Positions 11,158 through 20,567 of a DNA stretch of 64,000 bases are shown here, in pieces. This stretch comes from Dickeya aquatica (GTDB lineage Bacteria > Pseudomonadota > Gammaproteobacteria > Enterobacterales > Enterobacteriaceae): positions 496,001 to 560,000 of the forward strand of contig NZ_LT615367.1 in NCBI RefSeq assembly GCF_900095885.1, read 5' to 3'. Under the pieces are notes generated by a model. That model worked only from the letters and a program-made list of their open reading frames with translations. It was not told the origin of the DNA and did not search any database. The position numbers and the translations under genes are program-made. Each line of letters opens with the position of its first letter. Positions within the stretch are counted from its first letter, which is position 1.

Positions 11158-12405
11158 ATGGCGCTCACTGATATCAAAGTCAGAACAGCCAAGCCTTCGG
11201 ATAAGCAATACAAGCTGACCGATGGCAATGGTATGCATCTGCTGGTTCATCCCAATGGCTCAAAGTATTGGTGCTTACAGTACCGTTTTGGCGGTAAACA
11301 GAAGATGCTGGCACTGGGGGTTTATCCTGATGTCTCCCTGGCTGATGCCAGAGCACGCCGTGATGAGGCGCGGAAGTTATTGGCAAACGGCACTGACCCC
11401 GGCGACAAAAAGAAATCCGATAAGATTGAACAAAGCGAAGCGTTAACCTTTAAAGAGGTGGCAATAGAATGGCACTCCACCAATAAAAAATGGTCGCAGG
11501 AGCACAGCCATCGTGTGCTGAAAAGCCTGGAAGATAACCTTTTCCCTGCAATAGGCAAACGCAACATCGCCGAGCTTAAAACCCGTGACTTGCTAGCGCC
11601 CATCAAGGCGGTGGAGCAGTCAGGCCGCCTTGAAGTCGCCTCACGGCTCCAGCAACGCACAACCGCGATAATGCGCTACGCCGTACAAAGCGGATTAATT
11701 GACTACAACCCGGCGCAGGAAATGGCAGGCGCGGTGGCGTCCAGCAATCGGCAGCATCGCCCGGCACTGGATCTCAAGCACACGCCCGAACTGCTCCGGC
11801 GTATCGATAACTACACCGGCAGGCCATTAACCCGTCTTGCGGTCGAGCTGACGTTATTGATTTTTATTCGCTCCAGCGAACTGCGCTTTGCTCGCTGGTC
11901 AGAGATAGATTTTGAGACCGCCCTGTGGACCATTCCCCCGGAGCGCGAACCCATCGACGGCGTAAAACACTCTCACCGTGGCTCAAAAATGCGTACTCCG
12001 CACCTGGTGCCGCTTTCCCGACAGGCACTGGCGACGCTGAAACAAATCCAGCAATTTAGCGGCGACCATGAGCTTATCTTTATTGGCGACCACGACCCGC
12101 GTAAACCGATGAGTGAGAACACGGTGAACAAAGCGCTGCGGGTGATGGGGTATGACACCAAGGTAGAAGTCTGCGGCCATGGTTTCCGCACCATGGCCTG
12201 TAGCTCGCTTATCGAGTCGGGCCTATGGTCTCGTGATGCGGTAGAACGCCAGATGAGCCATATGGAGCGTAACTCGGTACGAGCGGCCTACATCCACAAA
12301 GCCGAGCACCTGGACGAGCGTAAACTGATGCTGCAATGGTGGGCGGATTTCCTCGATGCGAATCGGGAGAAGGCAGTTAGTGCGTTTGATTTTAAAAACT
12401 ACTGA
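11158..12405 (+). CDS. P4-type tyrosine integrase of the island
   Basis: The 415-aa protein has an N-terminal arm-type binding domain (DUF4102; TDGNGMHLLVHPNGSKYW), a core-binding domain near 95-190 and a tyrosine-recombinase catalytic domain. Catalytic residues can be read: Arg243 (SSELRFARW), Lys278, His341-Arg344 (GHGFR), His368 and Tyr378 (AAYIHK). GGAGGAGG precedes the ATG. It lies 187 bases from leuX, the usual place for an island integrase recombining at the tRNA 3' end. It looks intact, so the island may still excise if a directionality factor (perhaps the AlpA homologue) is present. Confidence 0.95.
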   Translation: MALTDIKVRTAKPSDKQYKLTDGNGMHLLVHPNGSKYWCLQYRFGGKQKMLALGVYPDVSLADARARRDEARKLLANGTDPGDKKKSDKIEQSEALTFKEVAIEWHSTNKKWSQEHSHRVLKSLEDNLFPAIGKRNIAELKTRDLLAPIKAVEQSGRLEVASRLQQRTTAIMRYAVQSGLIDYNPAQEMAGAVASSNRQHRPALDLKHTPELLRRIDNYTGRPLTRLAVELTLLIFIRSSELRFARWSEIDFETALWTIPPEREPIDGVKHSHRGSKMRTPHLVPLSRQALATLKQIQQFSGDHELIFIGDHDPRKPMSENTVNKALRVMGYDTKVEVCGHGFRTMACSSLIESGLWSRDAVERQMSHMERNSVRAAYIHKAEHLDERKLMLQWWADFLDANREKAVSAFDFKNY

Positions 12406-12608
12406 TAGTAACAGACTGATTATTATCAAGAAAAATACAGCCAGGTGACAATCAATTACCGTGCCTATACTTTTAGATGAAGTTAATTTCTGTAGAGTTT
12501 CTACTGTATAGAAAATAATTATTGACGAACGTGCTTCCACGATCAACAATATGTTTATCAAATCACTTTTCTTACAGTACTTCTTCTACAGATGAGAGGG
12601 GGGTTTTT

Positions 12609-12630
12609 GCGACAGGCTGCAACCTGTCGC
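12609..12630 (+). other. Hairpin in the integrase-restriction gap
   Basis: The 8-bp stem GCGACAGG / CCTGTCGC encloses CTGCAA, with no T run. The 12406-12981 gap otherwise holds the broken frame at 12678 and the inverted repeats before the first restriction gene. Confidence 0.4.
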
Positions 12631-12677
12631 GTTGTCTCAAACCCAAAGCGTCTAAACTAGGATAGGAGAGTTGAACC

Positions 12678-12845
12678 ATGGCAGTTTACCAAATTTCTTA
12701 CGATCTGCAAAAGAAGATTATTACACTTCGCGTAACAACAGAATTAAATCCGGCAGAGCCTAATGCTAACTCTATGACTTTACATGGGTCATTGTCACTA
12801 ACCAAATTGCTGCGTAAGTTCGCTGGGTTGTTCTGGTTATGGTGA
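12678..12845 (+). pseudogene. Remnant, possibly SinR-like
   Basis: AGGAG precedes ATG 12678 and the frame begins MAVYQISYDLQKK. That resembles the start of small proteins annotated as SinR family (MAVYxISYDL). After residue 11 the next frame reads as EDYYTSRNNRIKSGRA, which continues the resemblance, so a one-base shift and early stop are likely. The open frame itself gives 55 aa with an unconvincing tail. The identification rests on memory of a short motif. Confidence 0.3.
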
Positions 12846-12896
12846 TGTTTCTTTGGCTGCACAGATAAAATGGTAGGGATGCAGATTATTGACATG

Positions 12897-12967
12897 AGGG
12901 TCCTTATTAGCTCAAAGCTAGACCCTTAAATCCTCCTTTAAGACAAGTACACCAGGAGTGGTGTACT
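12897..12967. promoter_or_regulatory. Inverted repeats upstream of the restriction operon
   Basis: AGGGTC...GACCCT (12897-12926) encloses a second stem TAGCT-CAA-AGCTA. Immediately downstream, 12946-12967 has arms AGTACACC and GGTGTACT around AGGAGT. They end 14 bases before the first gene's ATG, so the second repeat could be an operator or block the ribosome site. Confidence 0.45.
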
Positions 12968-12981
12968 CAACTGAGGCCATT

Positions 12982-13560
12982 ATGCCAATACAGTTATTTA
13001 AGCTAGTTGATATGGCTGACATCCGCTCAGGCTACACCTTCCGGGGGGCAATAGAACCAGTACCTGACGGGGATGTGCGCATATTACAAATTAAGGACCT
13101 TGATCAGGATTGGCAGGGAGATCAAGCTGTTTTACCAGCAATAAGTTGGGAGCAGCGCGTTAAACCGCCATTCCTTGAACAAAATGATATTGTCGTTGCC
13201 GCTAGAGGTAACCGAAACGTCGCTGTTATCTATCGTAGCGATATTCCAGTGGTAGCTACGAGCCAGTTTTTGATCGTTACACCTCTACGAAAAATGAATG
13301 CGATCGCACCAGAGTATCTGTGCTGGGTACTAAACCACCCTATGACGCAACAAATGTTTAATCGTAGTGGTACGGGCATTCAGCTCATTACTAAAGCCGC
13401 ATTGCTGGATGTAAAGATTCCTGTTCCATCGATACAAACACAGCGAAAAATTATTGAGCTTCAACGAGTCTGGCAGAAAGAAGAACTACTTATAAGTCAG
13501 TTACAGAATAACCGCCATCAGCTTGAACTTGGTATTTTACAACAATTACTTAAGGATTAA
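12982..13560 (+). CDS. Half-size type I specificity subunit
   Basis: The 192-aa protein has a single target-recognition domain: GYTFRGAIEP, then ILQIKDL and DIVVAARGNRN, ending with the helix EYLCWVLNHPMTQQMF...GTGIQLITKAALLDVKIP. One C-terminal helical spacer (QRKIIELQRVW to the end) follows. A full HsdS has two such units. Start ATG 12982 follows GAGG by five bases. It stops six bases before hsdM. It could dimerise to read a symmetric DNA site with HsdM, compete with the full HsdS encoded downstream, or be a remnant; the intact frame and spacing favour function. Confidence 0.8.
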   Translation: MPIQLFKLVDMADIRSGYTFRGAIEPVPDGDVRILQIKDLDQDWQGDQAVLPAISWEQRVKPPFLEQNDIVVAARGNRNVAVIYRSDIPVVATSQFLIVTPLRKMNAIAPEYLCWVLNHPMTQQMFNRSGTGIQLITKAALLDVKIPVPSIQTQRKIIELQRVWQKEELLISQLQNNRHQLELGILQQLLKD

Positions 13561-13566
13561 TGTGTT

Positions 13567-15090
13567 ATGAGTAACAAGATCGACCAGAATCGTATCAACA
13601 GTGTGTTATGGAGTGTGTGCGATATTTTCCGTGGCACCATCAGCCCCGATACTTATAAAGACTTCATTCTTACCATGCTGTTCCTTAAATACATTTCGGA
13701 CGTCTGGCAGGATCACTACGACGGTTATGTGGCTGAATATGGCGATGAGCCAGAACTGATCGAAGAAATGATGAAGAACGAACGCTTTGTTCTGCCAAAA
13801 AAGGCCAGTTTTTACACGCTCTTTCAGCATCGCAATGAACCGGGTAATGGAGAGCGCATCGATAAAGCTCTGCACGCGATTGAAGAAGCTAACGGCACAA
13901 AACTGAAAGACGCGGGAAAAAGCGTGTTTCAGGATATCTCTTTTAATACCGACAAGCTGGGTGAAGAGAAGCAAAAGAACGGGATTCTAAAAGATCTCCT
14001 TGAAGAGTTTTCCTGTGCAGATCTGGACCTAAAACCTAGCCGTATCGGTGGATTAGATGTGATCGGCAATGCTTACGAGTATCTGATTGGTAAGTTTGCT
14101 GCTAATAGCGGCCAGAAGGCAGGCGAGTACTATACCCCACCGGAAGTGTCCGACTTGATGGCGGAATTACTCGATCCGCAACCTGGTGATACCATTTGCG
14201 ACCCTGCCTGTGGTTCTGCGTCGTTATTGATGAAATGCGGCCGTAAAGTGGTACAAAACCATGGTAGTAAGCAGTATGAGTTATATGGTCAGGAAGCGAT
14301 TGGTTCAACCTGGTCACTGGCGAAAATGAACATGTTCCTGCATGGCGAAGATAACCACAAGATCGAATGGGGCGATACCATTCGTAACCCTAAACTGCTG
14401 GATAAGAACGGTAATCTTAAGCTGTTTGATATCGTCACCGCTAACCCGCCATTCTCGCTGGATAAGTGGGGGCACAGTGACGTGGAAAGCGATAAATTCA
14501 GCCGTTTCCGTCGCGGCCTACCGCCGAAAACTAAGGGTGACTACGCCTTTATTTCGCATATGATCGAAACGCTGAAACCGAAAAGTGGGCGCATGGGGGT
14601 GGTAGTACCGCATGGTGTACTGTTCCGTGGCTCCAGCGAAGGGAAAATCCGCCAGAAACTGATTGAAGAAAATTTGTTGGATGCGGTGATCGGCCTACCG
14701 GAAAAACTTTTTTTTGGCACCGGCATTCCTGCTGCTATTCTGATTTTCAAAAAGCAGAAAGTTGACGATAACGTACTGTTCATCGATGCCAGCCGTGAGT
14801 TTAATTCAGGCAAAAATCAGAACCACCTTAGTACGGAAAACATTGTTAAAGTCGTCAAAACCTACCGAGATCGCGATAACGTTGACAAATATGCTTATCT
14901 TGCCAGCCTGCAGGAGATCCGTGACAACGACTACAACCTGAACATCCCTCGCTACGTCGATACCTTTGAAGAGGAAGAGGAAATCGACCTGCTGGCGGTC
15001 CGTGCTGAGCGTAAGCAACTGCAAGCTCAATTAGTTGAGCTTGAAGTGGAAATGGCGAAGTATTTGGAGGAGTTGGGTTATGGTGCCTAA
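13567..15090 (+). CDS. hsdM: Type I restriction DNA methyltransferase subunit M
   Basis: The 507-aa N6-adenine methyltransferase has an N-terminal HsdM domain (INSVLWSVCDIFRGTISPDTYKD split across 10-32). The AdoMet motif DPACGSA is at 212-218, with Ala where many homologues have Gly, and the catalytic NPPF is at 293-296. EYYTPPEVSDLM at 187-198 is typical of HsdM. It methylates the site set by HsdS and is also needed by HsdR. It overlaps the downstream hsdS by 11 bases. Confidence 0.95.
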   Translation: MSNKIDQNRINSVLWSVCDIFRGTISPDTYKDFILTMLFLKYISDVWQDHYDGYVAEYGDEPELIEEMMKNERFVLPKKASFYTLFQHRNEPGNGERIDKALHAIEEANGTKLKDAGKSVFQDISFNTDKLGEEKQKNGILKDLLEEFSCADLDLKPSRIGGLDVIGNAYEYLIGKFAANSGQKAGEYYTPPEVSDLMAELLDPQPGDTICDPACGSASLLMKCGRKVVQNHGSKQYELYGQEAIGSTWSLAKMNMFLHGEDNHKIEWGDTIRNPKLLDKNGNLKLFDIVTANPPFSLDKWGHSDVESDKFSRFRRGLPPKTKGDYAFISHMIETLKPKSGRMGVVVPHGVLFRGSSEGKIRQKLIEENLLDAVIGLPEKLFFGTGIPAAILIFKKQKVDDNVLFIDASREFNSGKNQNHLSTENIVKVVKTYRDRDNVDKYAYLASLQEIRDNDYNLNIPRYVDTFEEEEEIDLLAVRAERKQLQAQLVELEVEMAKYLEELGYGA

Positions 15091-16237
15091 GGGGTGGGAA
15101 AAAAAATATCTTAAAGATATTTTATCTGGGCCTATTAGAAATGGCTTTTCACCTGTTGCCTCTGATAAGGAAACTGGTTTTTGGATTCTGAGTCTTGGTT
15201 CTCTTGGTGATGAAGGGATAAACGTTACTGAAATAAAGCCTGTTGAACCAATAGATAGAGTACTTCAAACACAGCTTAGCCATGGAGATTTTCTCGTTAG
15301 TCGTTCTAATACACCAGATAAAGTAGGCCGCTCAATTCGTTTTCAGGGTGAAATTGAAAACTGTTCTTACCCGGATCTCATGATGAAATTTAGGATTGAT
15401 GAGAATAAAGCAGAGCCTGAATTTATCGAGCAAAAATTAAAAAATTCTGATGTAAGATCTTACTTTACAAGTTGTGCTGCTGGAAGTAGCGCCACAATGG
15501 TAAAAATTAATAAAGGAATTCTTGAAAAGACACCTTTGCTACTCCCAAATATAAAAGAACAAAAAAAAATCGCCCACATACTTTCTACATGGGATAAAGC
15601 GATTACCACCACTGAAAAACTGCTCGCCAATAGCCAGCAGCAGAAAAAAGCTTTGATGCAGGAATTGCTCACCGGTAAGAAACGTTTACCGGGGTTTAGT
15701 GGGAAGTGGGATGACTTTTATCTGGGCGATATAGCAAGGATCACAACTGGTAGCTCTAATCGGCAGGATTCGTATCTTTATGGTAAATATACTTTTTTCG
15801 ATCGTTCAGAAGATGTCCGTTCTAGCGATAGATATTTATTTGACTGTGAGGCAATAATTGTTCCAGGTGAAGGGCAAGATTTTATTCCAAAATATTTTTC
15901 TGGAAAATTCGATCTTCACCAAAGGACGTATGCAATCATGGATTTCCCCACGTGTGATGGAAAATTTCTTTTTTATATTATCCACTTTTTCAGGGGGCAT
16001 TTTTTATCCCAAGCAGTAGGCTCCACGGTTAAATCTCTGCGTTTACCCATGTTTCAAAAGATGAGGTTACATTTACCAACATTAATCGAGCAAAAGAAAA
16101 TTGCTACTACGCTCTCTATTGCAGACCAAGAAATCGAAACCCTAAAACAAAAGCTCAACCACCTAAAACAAGAAAAAAAAGCCCTGATGCAGCAACTGCT
16201 CACTGGTAAACGTCGGGTGAAAACGGAGGCGGCATGA
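15080..16237 (+). CDS. hsdS: Type I restriction specificity subunit S, full length
   Basis: The 385-aa protein has two target-recognition domains (about 1-165 and 200-340). Each is followed by a similar helical spacer: ending QQKKALMQELLTGKKR near 190-210 and QEKKALMQQLLTGKRR at the C-terminus. ATG 15080 lies within the end of hsdM, with GGAGG upstream. The recognition domains are visibly richer in A and T than the spacers and flanking genes, as expected where domains are swapped between alleles. The stop overlaps the next gene by four bases (ATGA). Confidence 0.93.
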   Translation: MVPKGWEKKYLKDILSGPIRNGFSPVASDKETGFWILSLGSLGDEGINVTEIKPVEPIDRVLQTQLSHGDFLVSRSNTPDKVGRSIRFQGEIENCSYPDLMMKFRIDENKAEPEFIEQKLKNSDVRSYFTSCAAGSSATMVKINKGILEKTPLLLPNIKEQKKIAHILSTWDKAITTTEKLLANSQQQKKALMQELLTGKKRLPGFSGKWDDFYLGDIARITTGSSNRQDSYLYGKYTFFDRSEDVRSSDRYLFDCEAIIVPGEGQDFIPKYFSGKFDLHQRTYAIMDFPTCDGKFLFYIIHFFRGHFLSQAVGSTVKSLRLPMFQKMRLHLPTLIEQKKIATTLSIADQEIETLKQKLNHLKQEKKALMQQLLTGKRRVKTEAA

Positions 16238-17283
16238 CGGATAAGCACTTACCTCAAGCCCCGGCAGGTGAATTCCTGCTGTTCCAAAGCGATGATGGCC
16301 GTGCTCGGGTTGAATGCCGATTTGAAGCGGAAACGCTTTGGCTGTCGCAGGCTTCAATGGCGGAGCTGTATGGTAAAGATGTGCGAACCATTAACGAACA
16401 TCTAGTCAACATCTTTGCTGAAGACGAACTTGCTCAAAATTCAACTATCCGGAAATTCCGGATAGTTCGTTTAGAGGGTAAGCGTCAGGTGGCAAGAGAG
16501 ATCGATCACTACAACCTTGAAGCGGTACTGGCCGTTGGTTATCGTGTTCGTTCAACCCGGGGCACCCAGTTCCGCCAATGGGCCACGCAAACCTTGCAGG
16601 AATACCTGATTAAAGGCTTTGTGATGGATGATGAGCGGCTGAAAAATCCGCCGGTCGGCCCGTCAGTGGTGCCCGATTACTTTGGTGAGATGCTGGAGCG
16701 CATCCGAGATATTCGTGCCAGCGAACGGCGCGTCTATTTACGGGTACGAGAAATCTTTGCTCTCGCAGCGGATTATCAGCCTTCACTGAAAGAGACCACG
16801 CTCTTTTTCCAGACTATCCAGAATAAACTGCATTTTGCTTGCACCGGGAAAACGGCGGCTGAACTTATTCACCAACGCGCCGATGCCAGTCTTCCGCATA
16901 TGGGGTTGACCAGCTTCAAGGGTGATGAAGTGCGTAAAGGGGATGTCACCGTCGCCAAAAATTATCTCAATCAAAGCGAAGTTGATGAACTGAACCGCGT
17001 GGTCAATATGTGGCTGGATTTTGCTGAAGATCAGGCCAGACGACGCCAGCAGATATTTTTACGCGACTGGCAGGAAAAATTAGATCAATTCTTGCAATTC
17101 AACGATCGTGATGTATTAAAAGGTGCAGGTACGATCAGCAAGAAAATGGCGGATGATAAGGCTCAGGCTGAATATGAACAGTTCGCCGAGCAACAGCGTC
17201 GTTTAAAAGAAGCAGAGGGTGAGCGGGATATCACTGAGCTATTACAGTGGCAAACTAATCCAAAAACTAAGGATGCGCCATGA
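16234..17283 (+). CDS. RhuM-family protein in the restriction operon
   Basis: The 349-aa protein has the N-terminal RhuM pattern: a region like TLWLSQASMAELYGKD, then NEHLVNIFAEDEL, STIRKFRIVR, and HYNLEAVLAVGYRVRS with FRQWAT. A helical charged C-terminal half follows (EYEQFAEQQRRLKEAEGER). RhuM-like genes are often found inside type I restriction operons, but their biochemical role is not settled. It overlaps hsdS and hsdR by four bases on each side, so it is translated together with them. An internal DNA palindrome (16443-16467) lies in the STIRKFRIV codons. Confidence 0.85.
   Translation: MTDKHLPQAPAGEFLLFQSDDGRARVECRFEAETLWLSQASMAELYGKDVRTINEHLVNIFAEDELAQNSTIRKFRIVRLEGKRQVAREIDHYNLEAVLAVGYRVRSTRGTQFRQWATQTLQEYLIKGFVMDDERLKNPPVGPSVVPDYFGEMLERIRDIRASERRVYLRVREIFALAADYQPSLKETTLFFQTIQNKLHFACTGKTAAELIHQRADASLPHMGLTSFKGDEVRKGDVTVAKNYLNQSEVDELNRVVNMWLDFAEDQARRRQQIFLRDWQEKLDQFLQFNDRDVLKGAGTISKKMADDKAQAEYEQFAEQQRRLKEAEGERDITELLQWQTNPKTKDAP
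16443..16467. repeat. Perfect 25-bp palindrome inside the rhuM-like gene
   Basis: The arms AACTATCCGGAA (16443-16454) and TTCCGGATAGTT (16456-16467) are exact reverse complements around a single A. They encode part of the NSTIRKFRIV segment of the protein. Confidence 0.85.
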
Positions 17284-20200
17284 GTATGCAACATGTGCCA
17301 AAATTTCAGGAAGAGTACAGCGCTAAAATACCGGCACTAACATTACTCACCAGTCTTGGGTGGTCATATATTACGCCTGATCAGGCGCAGGAGGCACGTG
17401 GTAATAAGTTGGATCAGGTGGTATTAAGCCAGATTCTGCGTGAGCAATTGCAAAAGCGTACCTTCACTTTTGCAGGACGGGACTATCCGCTCTCCGATAA
17501 AGCGATTGATAACCTTATTGCCGAAGTAAACAGCCCGGCTTTGAATGAAGGTTTGCTCACCGCCAATGAGAGACTCTATAACCACTTGATGTACGGTATT
17601 TCTGTCACTGAGTTTATTGATAGTAAAAAGGCTAACCCCACCATAGCGTTGATTGACTGGCACAATCCGGTGAATAACAGTTTTGTCTTTACTGAAGAAT
17701 TCAGTGTGACTCGCTCTAATGGTATTGAGTCGCGCAGGCCGGATATCGTTTGTTTTGTGAATGGTATTCCGCTGGCGATTATCGAGGCCAAACGTCCAGA
17801 TGGTAATGCCAAAAAAGGCCCAACCCTTGATGAAGGAATTTCGCAAAGCCTGCGTAATCAGCGGCACGATGAAATTCCGCGTTTATTCGCTTACAGCCAG
17901 CTACTGTTATCCATTAATGGTCATGATGGCCGTTACGGCACCTGCGGCACGCCAGCGAAGTTTTGGGCGAACTGGCGTGAAGAGGATATCTCGGATGCTG
18001 AGATGTATGCCATCAAGAATCGCTCACTTTCCACCGAACAATTCACTGCGTTGTTCAGCCATCGTTCTCAAGCCATTGTGGATTGGTATCAACAGTTAAT
18101 AACGAGCGGTGAACTTGCCGTTACCGGGCAAGATAAGCTGTTAATTAGCCTATTGTCGCCAGTTCGTCTGTTGGAGATGACTCGCTACTTTACGCTGTTT
18201 GATAAGAAAGTGGGAAAGGTTGTTGCCCGCTATCAGCAGGTGTTTGGCATCAAGCGTCTGATTGAGCGTATTAATACCAAACGCCCTGATGGGGGCGTCC
18301 AAGGTGGCGTGATTTGGCATACCACCGGTTCTGGTAAATCATTCACGATGGTTTTTCTGAGCAAGGTACTAATTCTGCATGAAACCCTAAAGCAGTGCCG
18401 CATTGTGGTGGTGACTGACCGTATTGACCTGGAAAAACAACTCAGCCGTACCTTTATTTCTGGCGGCGAATTGTCTGGGAAACGAGATAAAGCATCTGCT
18501 ATCGCGACCTCTGGTACGCGGCTGGCGGAGCAGATTGGCAAAGGGACTGAACGCATTATTTTTTCGCTGATTCAGAAGTTTAATACCGCGATTCGGCTGC
18601 CGGGATGCGTTAATACCAGCTCAGATATTATCGTCTTGATTGATGAAGGCCACCGTAGCCAGGGCGGTGAAAACCATATCCGCATGAAGCAGGCATTGCC
18701 TAATGCCGCGTTTGTCGCTTTTACCGGCACCCCGCTGCTAAAAGACGATAAAACCACCAATAAGTTTGGCCCGATTGTGCATGCCTACACCATGCAGCGG
18801 GCAGTGGAAGACAAAACGGTAACGCCGCTGTTATACGAAGAGCGTATTCCTGACCTTGATGTTAATGAACGTGCGATTGATAGCTGGTTTGAACGTATTA
18901 CCGAAGGATTAAGCGACGAACAAAAAACAGACCTCAAACGTAAGTTTGCCAGAAAAGGGCAAATATACAGCACAGACGATCGCATCCGTCTTATCGCATT
19001 GGATATTGCTAACCACTTCGACAAGAATATTGATGATGGCTTAAAAGGCCAGCTCGCCTGTGACAGTAAGGTCTCTGCGATTAAGTATAAAAAATATCTT
19101 GATGAAGCAGGCTTATTTGAATCAGCGGTGGTTATTAGCTCGCCCGATACCCGTGAGGGTAATACTGAGATCGATGAATCCACCATGCCGGAAGTGGCGC
19201 AGTGGTGGAAAGAGAATGTTGGCTCGCAGGATGAACAGGTTTATACCCAGCATATTATCGAGCGTTTTGATAAAGATGATTCGCTCAAAATCCTGATTGT
19301 GGTCGATAAGCTGCTGACAGGCTTTGACGAGCCGAAAAACGCCGTGCTCTATATCGACAAGCCGCTTAAAGGACACAACCTGATCCAGGCGATTGCTCGT
19401 GTTAACCGTTTACATCCGAAAAAGAAATTTGGATTGTTGATCGATTATCGCGGCATTCTCCGCGAACTGGATACCACCATTCAGGACTACCAAAAGCTCG
19501 CTTCCCGTACCCAAGGCGGTTACGACATCAACGATCTTGTTGGTCTCTACGGCCAGATGAGCACGGAGTACAAACGTCTCCCTCAGCTTTATAAAAATCT
19601 GTGGGCAATTTTTGCTGGTGTGAAAAATAAGAATGACACCCAGCAACTGCGCCAGGTGCTAATACCACGTATTGAAGAGCGAAACGGCGAACTTGTCGAT
19701 ATTCATCTGAGGGTGCGTGAAGACTTCTACGAAGCGCTGACGGCGTTTGCCAGTTGCCTGAAAGTAGCATTGCAATCTGCTACGTTCTTTGAAGATAAGA
19801 GCTTCAGTGATGATGATCGTTATCACTATAAAGAAACGGTGAGTCAGTTCTCTAGCTTACGCCAGTTAGTTCAGCAGGATGCGGGCGAGCGTATCGACTA
19901 CGATGAGTACGCTGCTCAGGTGAAAAAACTGCTGGATAAACACGTGGTGGGTGTTGAGGTCCGAGAGCCCGATGGCGTATATGAAGTGAGCCAGATGGGG
20001 CAGTTCCAGCAACCCGAAGACTGGAGCGATGAGAAAACTCGCAACGAAACAGACATCATCAAAACACGCGTCACGCGGATGATTGAACAGCAACTGCGTG
20101 ACGACCCTTACGCACAGGAGGCTTTTTCTAAGCTATTGCGTCAGGCGATTGAAGAAGCGGAGAAGTTATTTGATCATCCGTTGAAGCAATACCTGCTGTT

Positions 20201-20564
20201 TCGTGAGTTTGAAGAGCAAGTACAAGAACGTCGGCTGAATGATATCCCTGATGCATTTGCCGGTAATCAACATGCTCAAGCTTATTTTGGTGTATTCAGA
20301 AAAATTCTGCCGGAGGTTTTTGCGATTGTTGATGCACAGGTACAGGACAAATGGGTAAAACTGGCATTTACTCTCGATCAGCTTGTCGACGTTTCGGTAG
20401 CGGAAAACTCGATTAATCCACAAAACATTGAAGCGGATATCCGTAAGAAACTGCTACCTATGCTGTTTAAAGAATGCAAGGCGATTGGCGGTGGTATGGA
20501 TCAAGCAAAAAAGATGGTGGAGATGATCGTACAAATCACCCGAGTCGGGTTGAGTGGGGTTTAA
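17280..20564 (+). CDS. hsdR: Type I restriction endonuclease subunit R
   Basis: The 1094-aa motor and nuclease subunit has an N-terminal PD-(D/E)xK nuclease: RPDIVCFVNG (Asp155) and IIEAKR (Glu169, Lys171). The translocase part shows Walker A TTGSGKSF near residue 350, a DEGH box (LIDEGHRS) near 455 and AFTGTPLL. Late helicase motifs include LLTGFDEP and QAIARVNR. Length is normal for the family. It cuts unmethylated DNA remotely after translocation. It begins four bases before the rhuM-like stop. Confidence 0.96.
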   Translation: MSMQHVPKFQEEYSAKIPALTLLTSLGWSYITPDQAQEARGNKLDQVVLSQILREQLQKRTFTFAGRDYPLSDKAIDNLIAEVNSPALNEGLLTANERLYNHLMYGISVTEFIDSKKANPTIALIDWHNPVNNSFVFTEEFSVTRSNGIESRRPDIVCFVNGIPLAIIEAKRPDGNAKKGPTLDEGISQSLRNQRHDEIPRLFAYSQLLLSINGHDGRYGTCGTPAKFWANWREEDISDAEMYAIKNRSLSTEQFTALFSHRSQAIVDWYQQLITSGELAVTGQDKLLISLLSPVRLLEMTRYFTLFDKKVGKVVARYQQVFGIKRLIERINTKRPDGGVQGGVIWHTTGSGKSFTMVFLSKVLILHETLKQCRIVVVTDRIDLEKQLSRTFISGGELSGKRDKASAIATSGTRLAEQIGKGTERIIFSLIQKFNTAIRLPGCVNTSSDIIVLIDEGHRSQGGENHIRMKQALPNAAFVAFTGTPLLKDDKTTNKFGPIVHAYTMQRAVEDKTVTPLLYEERIPDLDVNERAIDSWFERITEGLSDEQKTDLKRKFARKGQIYSTDDRIRLIALDIANHFDKNIDDGLKGQLACDSKVSAIKYKKYLDEAGLFESAVVISSPDTREGNTEIDESTMPEVAQWWKENVGSQDEQVYTQHIIERFDKDDSLKILIVVDKLLTGFDEPKNAVLYIDKPLKGHNLIQAIARVNRLHPKKKFGLLIDYRGILRELDTTIQDYQKLASRTQGGYDINDLVGLYGQMSTEYKRLPQLYKNLWAIFAGVKNKNDTQQLRQVLIPRIEERNGELVDIHLRVREDFYEALTAFASCLKVALQSATFFEDKSFSDDDRYHYKETVSQFSSLRQLVQQDAGERIDYDEYAAQVKKLLDKHVVGVEVREPDGVYEVSQMGQFQQPEDWSDEKTRNETDIIKTRVTRMIEQQLRDDPYAQEAFSKLLRQAIEEAEKLFDHPLKQYLLFREFEEQVQERRLNDIPDAFAGNQHAQAYFGVFRKILPEVFAIVDAQVQDKWVKLAFTLDQLVDVSVAENSINPQNIEADIRKKLLPMLFKECKAIGGGMDQAKKMVEMIVQITRVGLSGV

Positions 20565-20567
20565 TTC

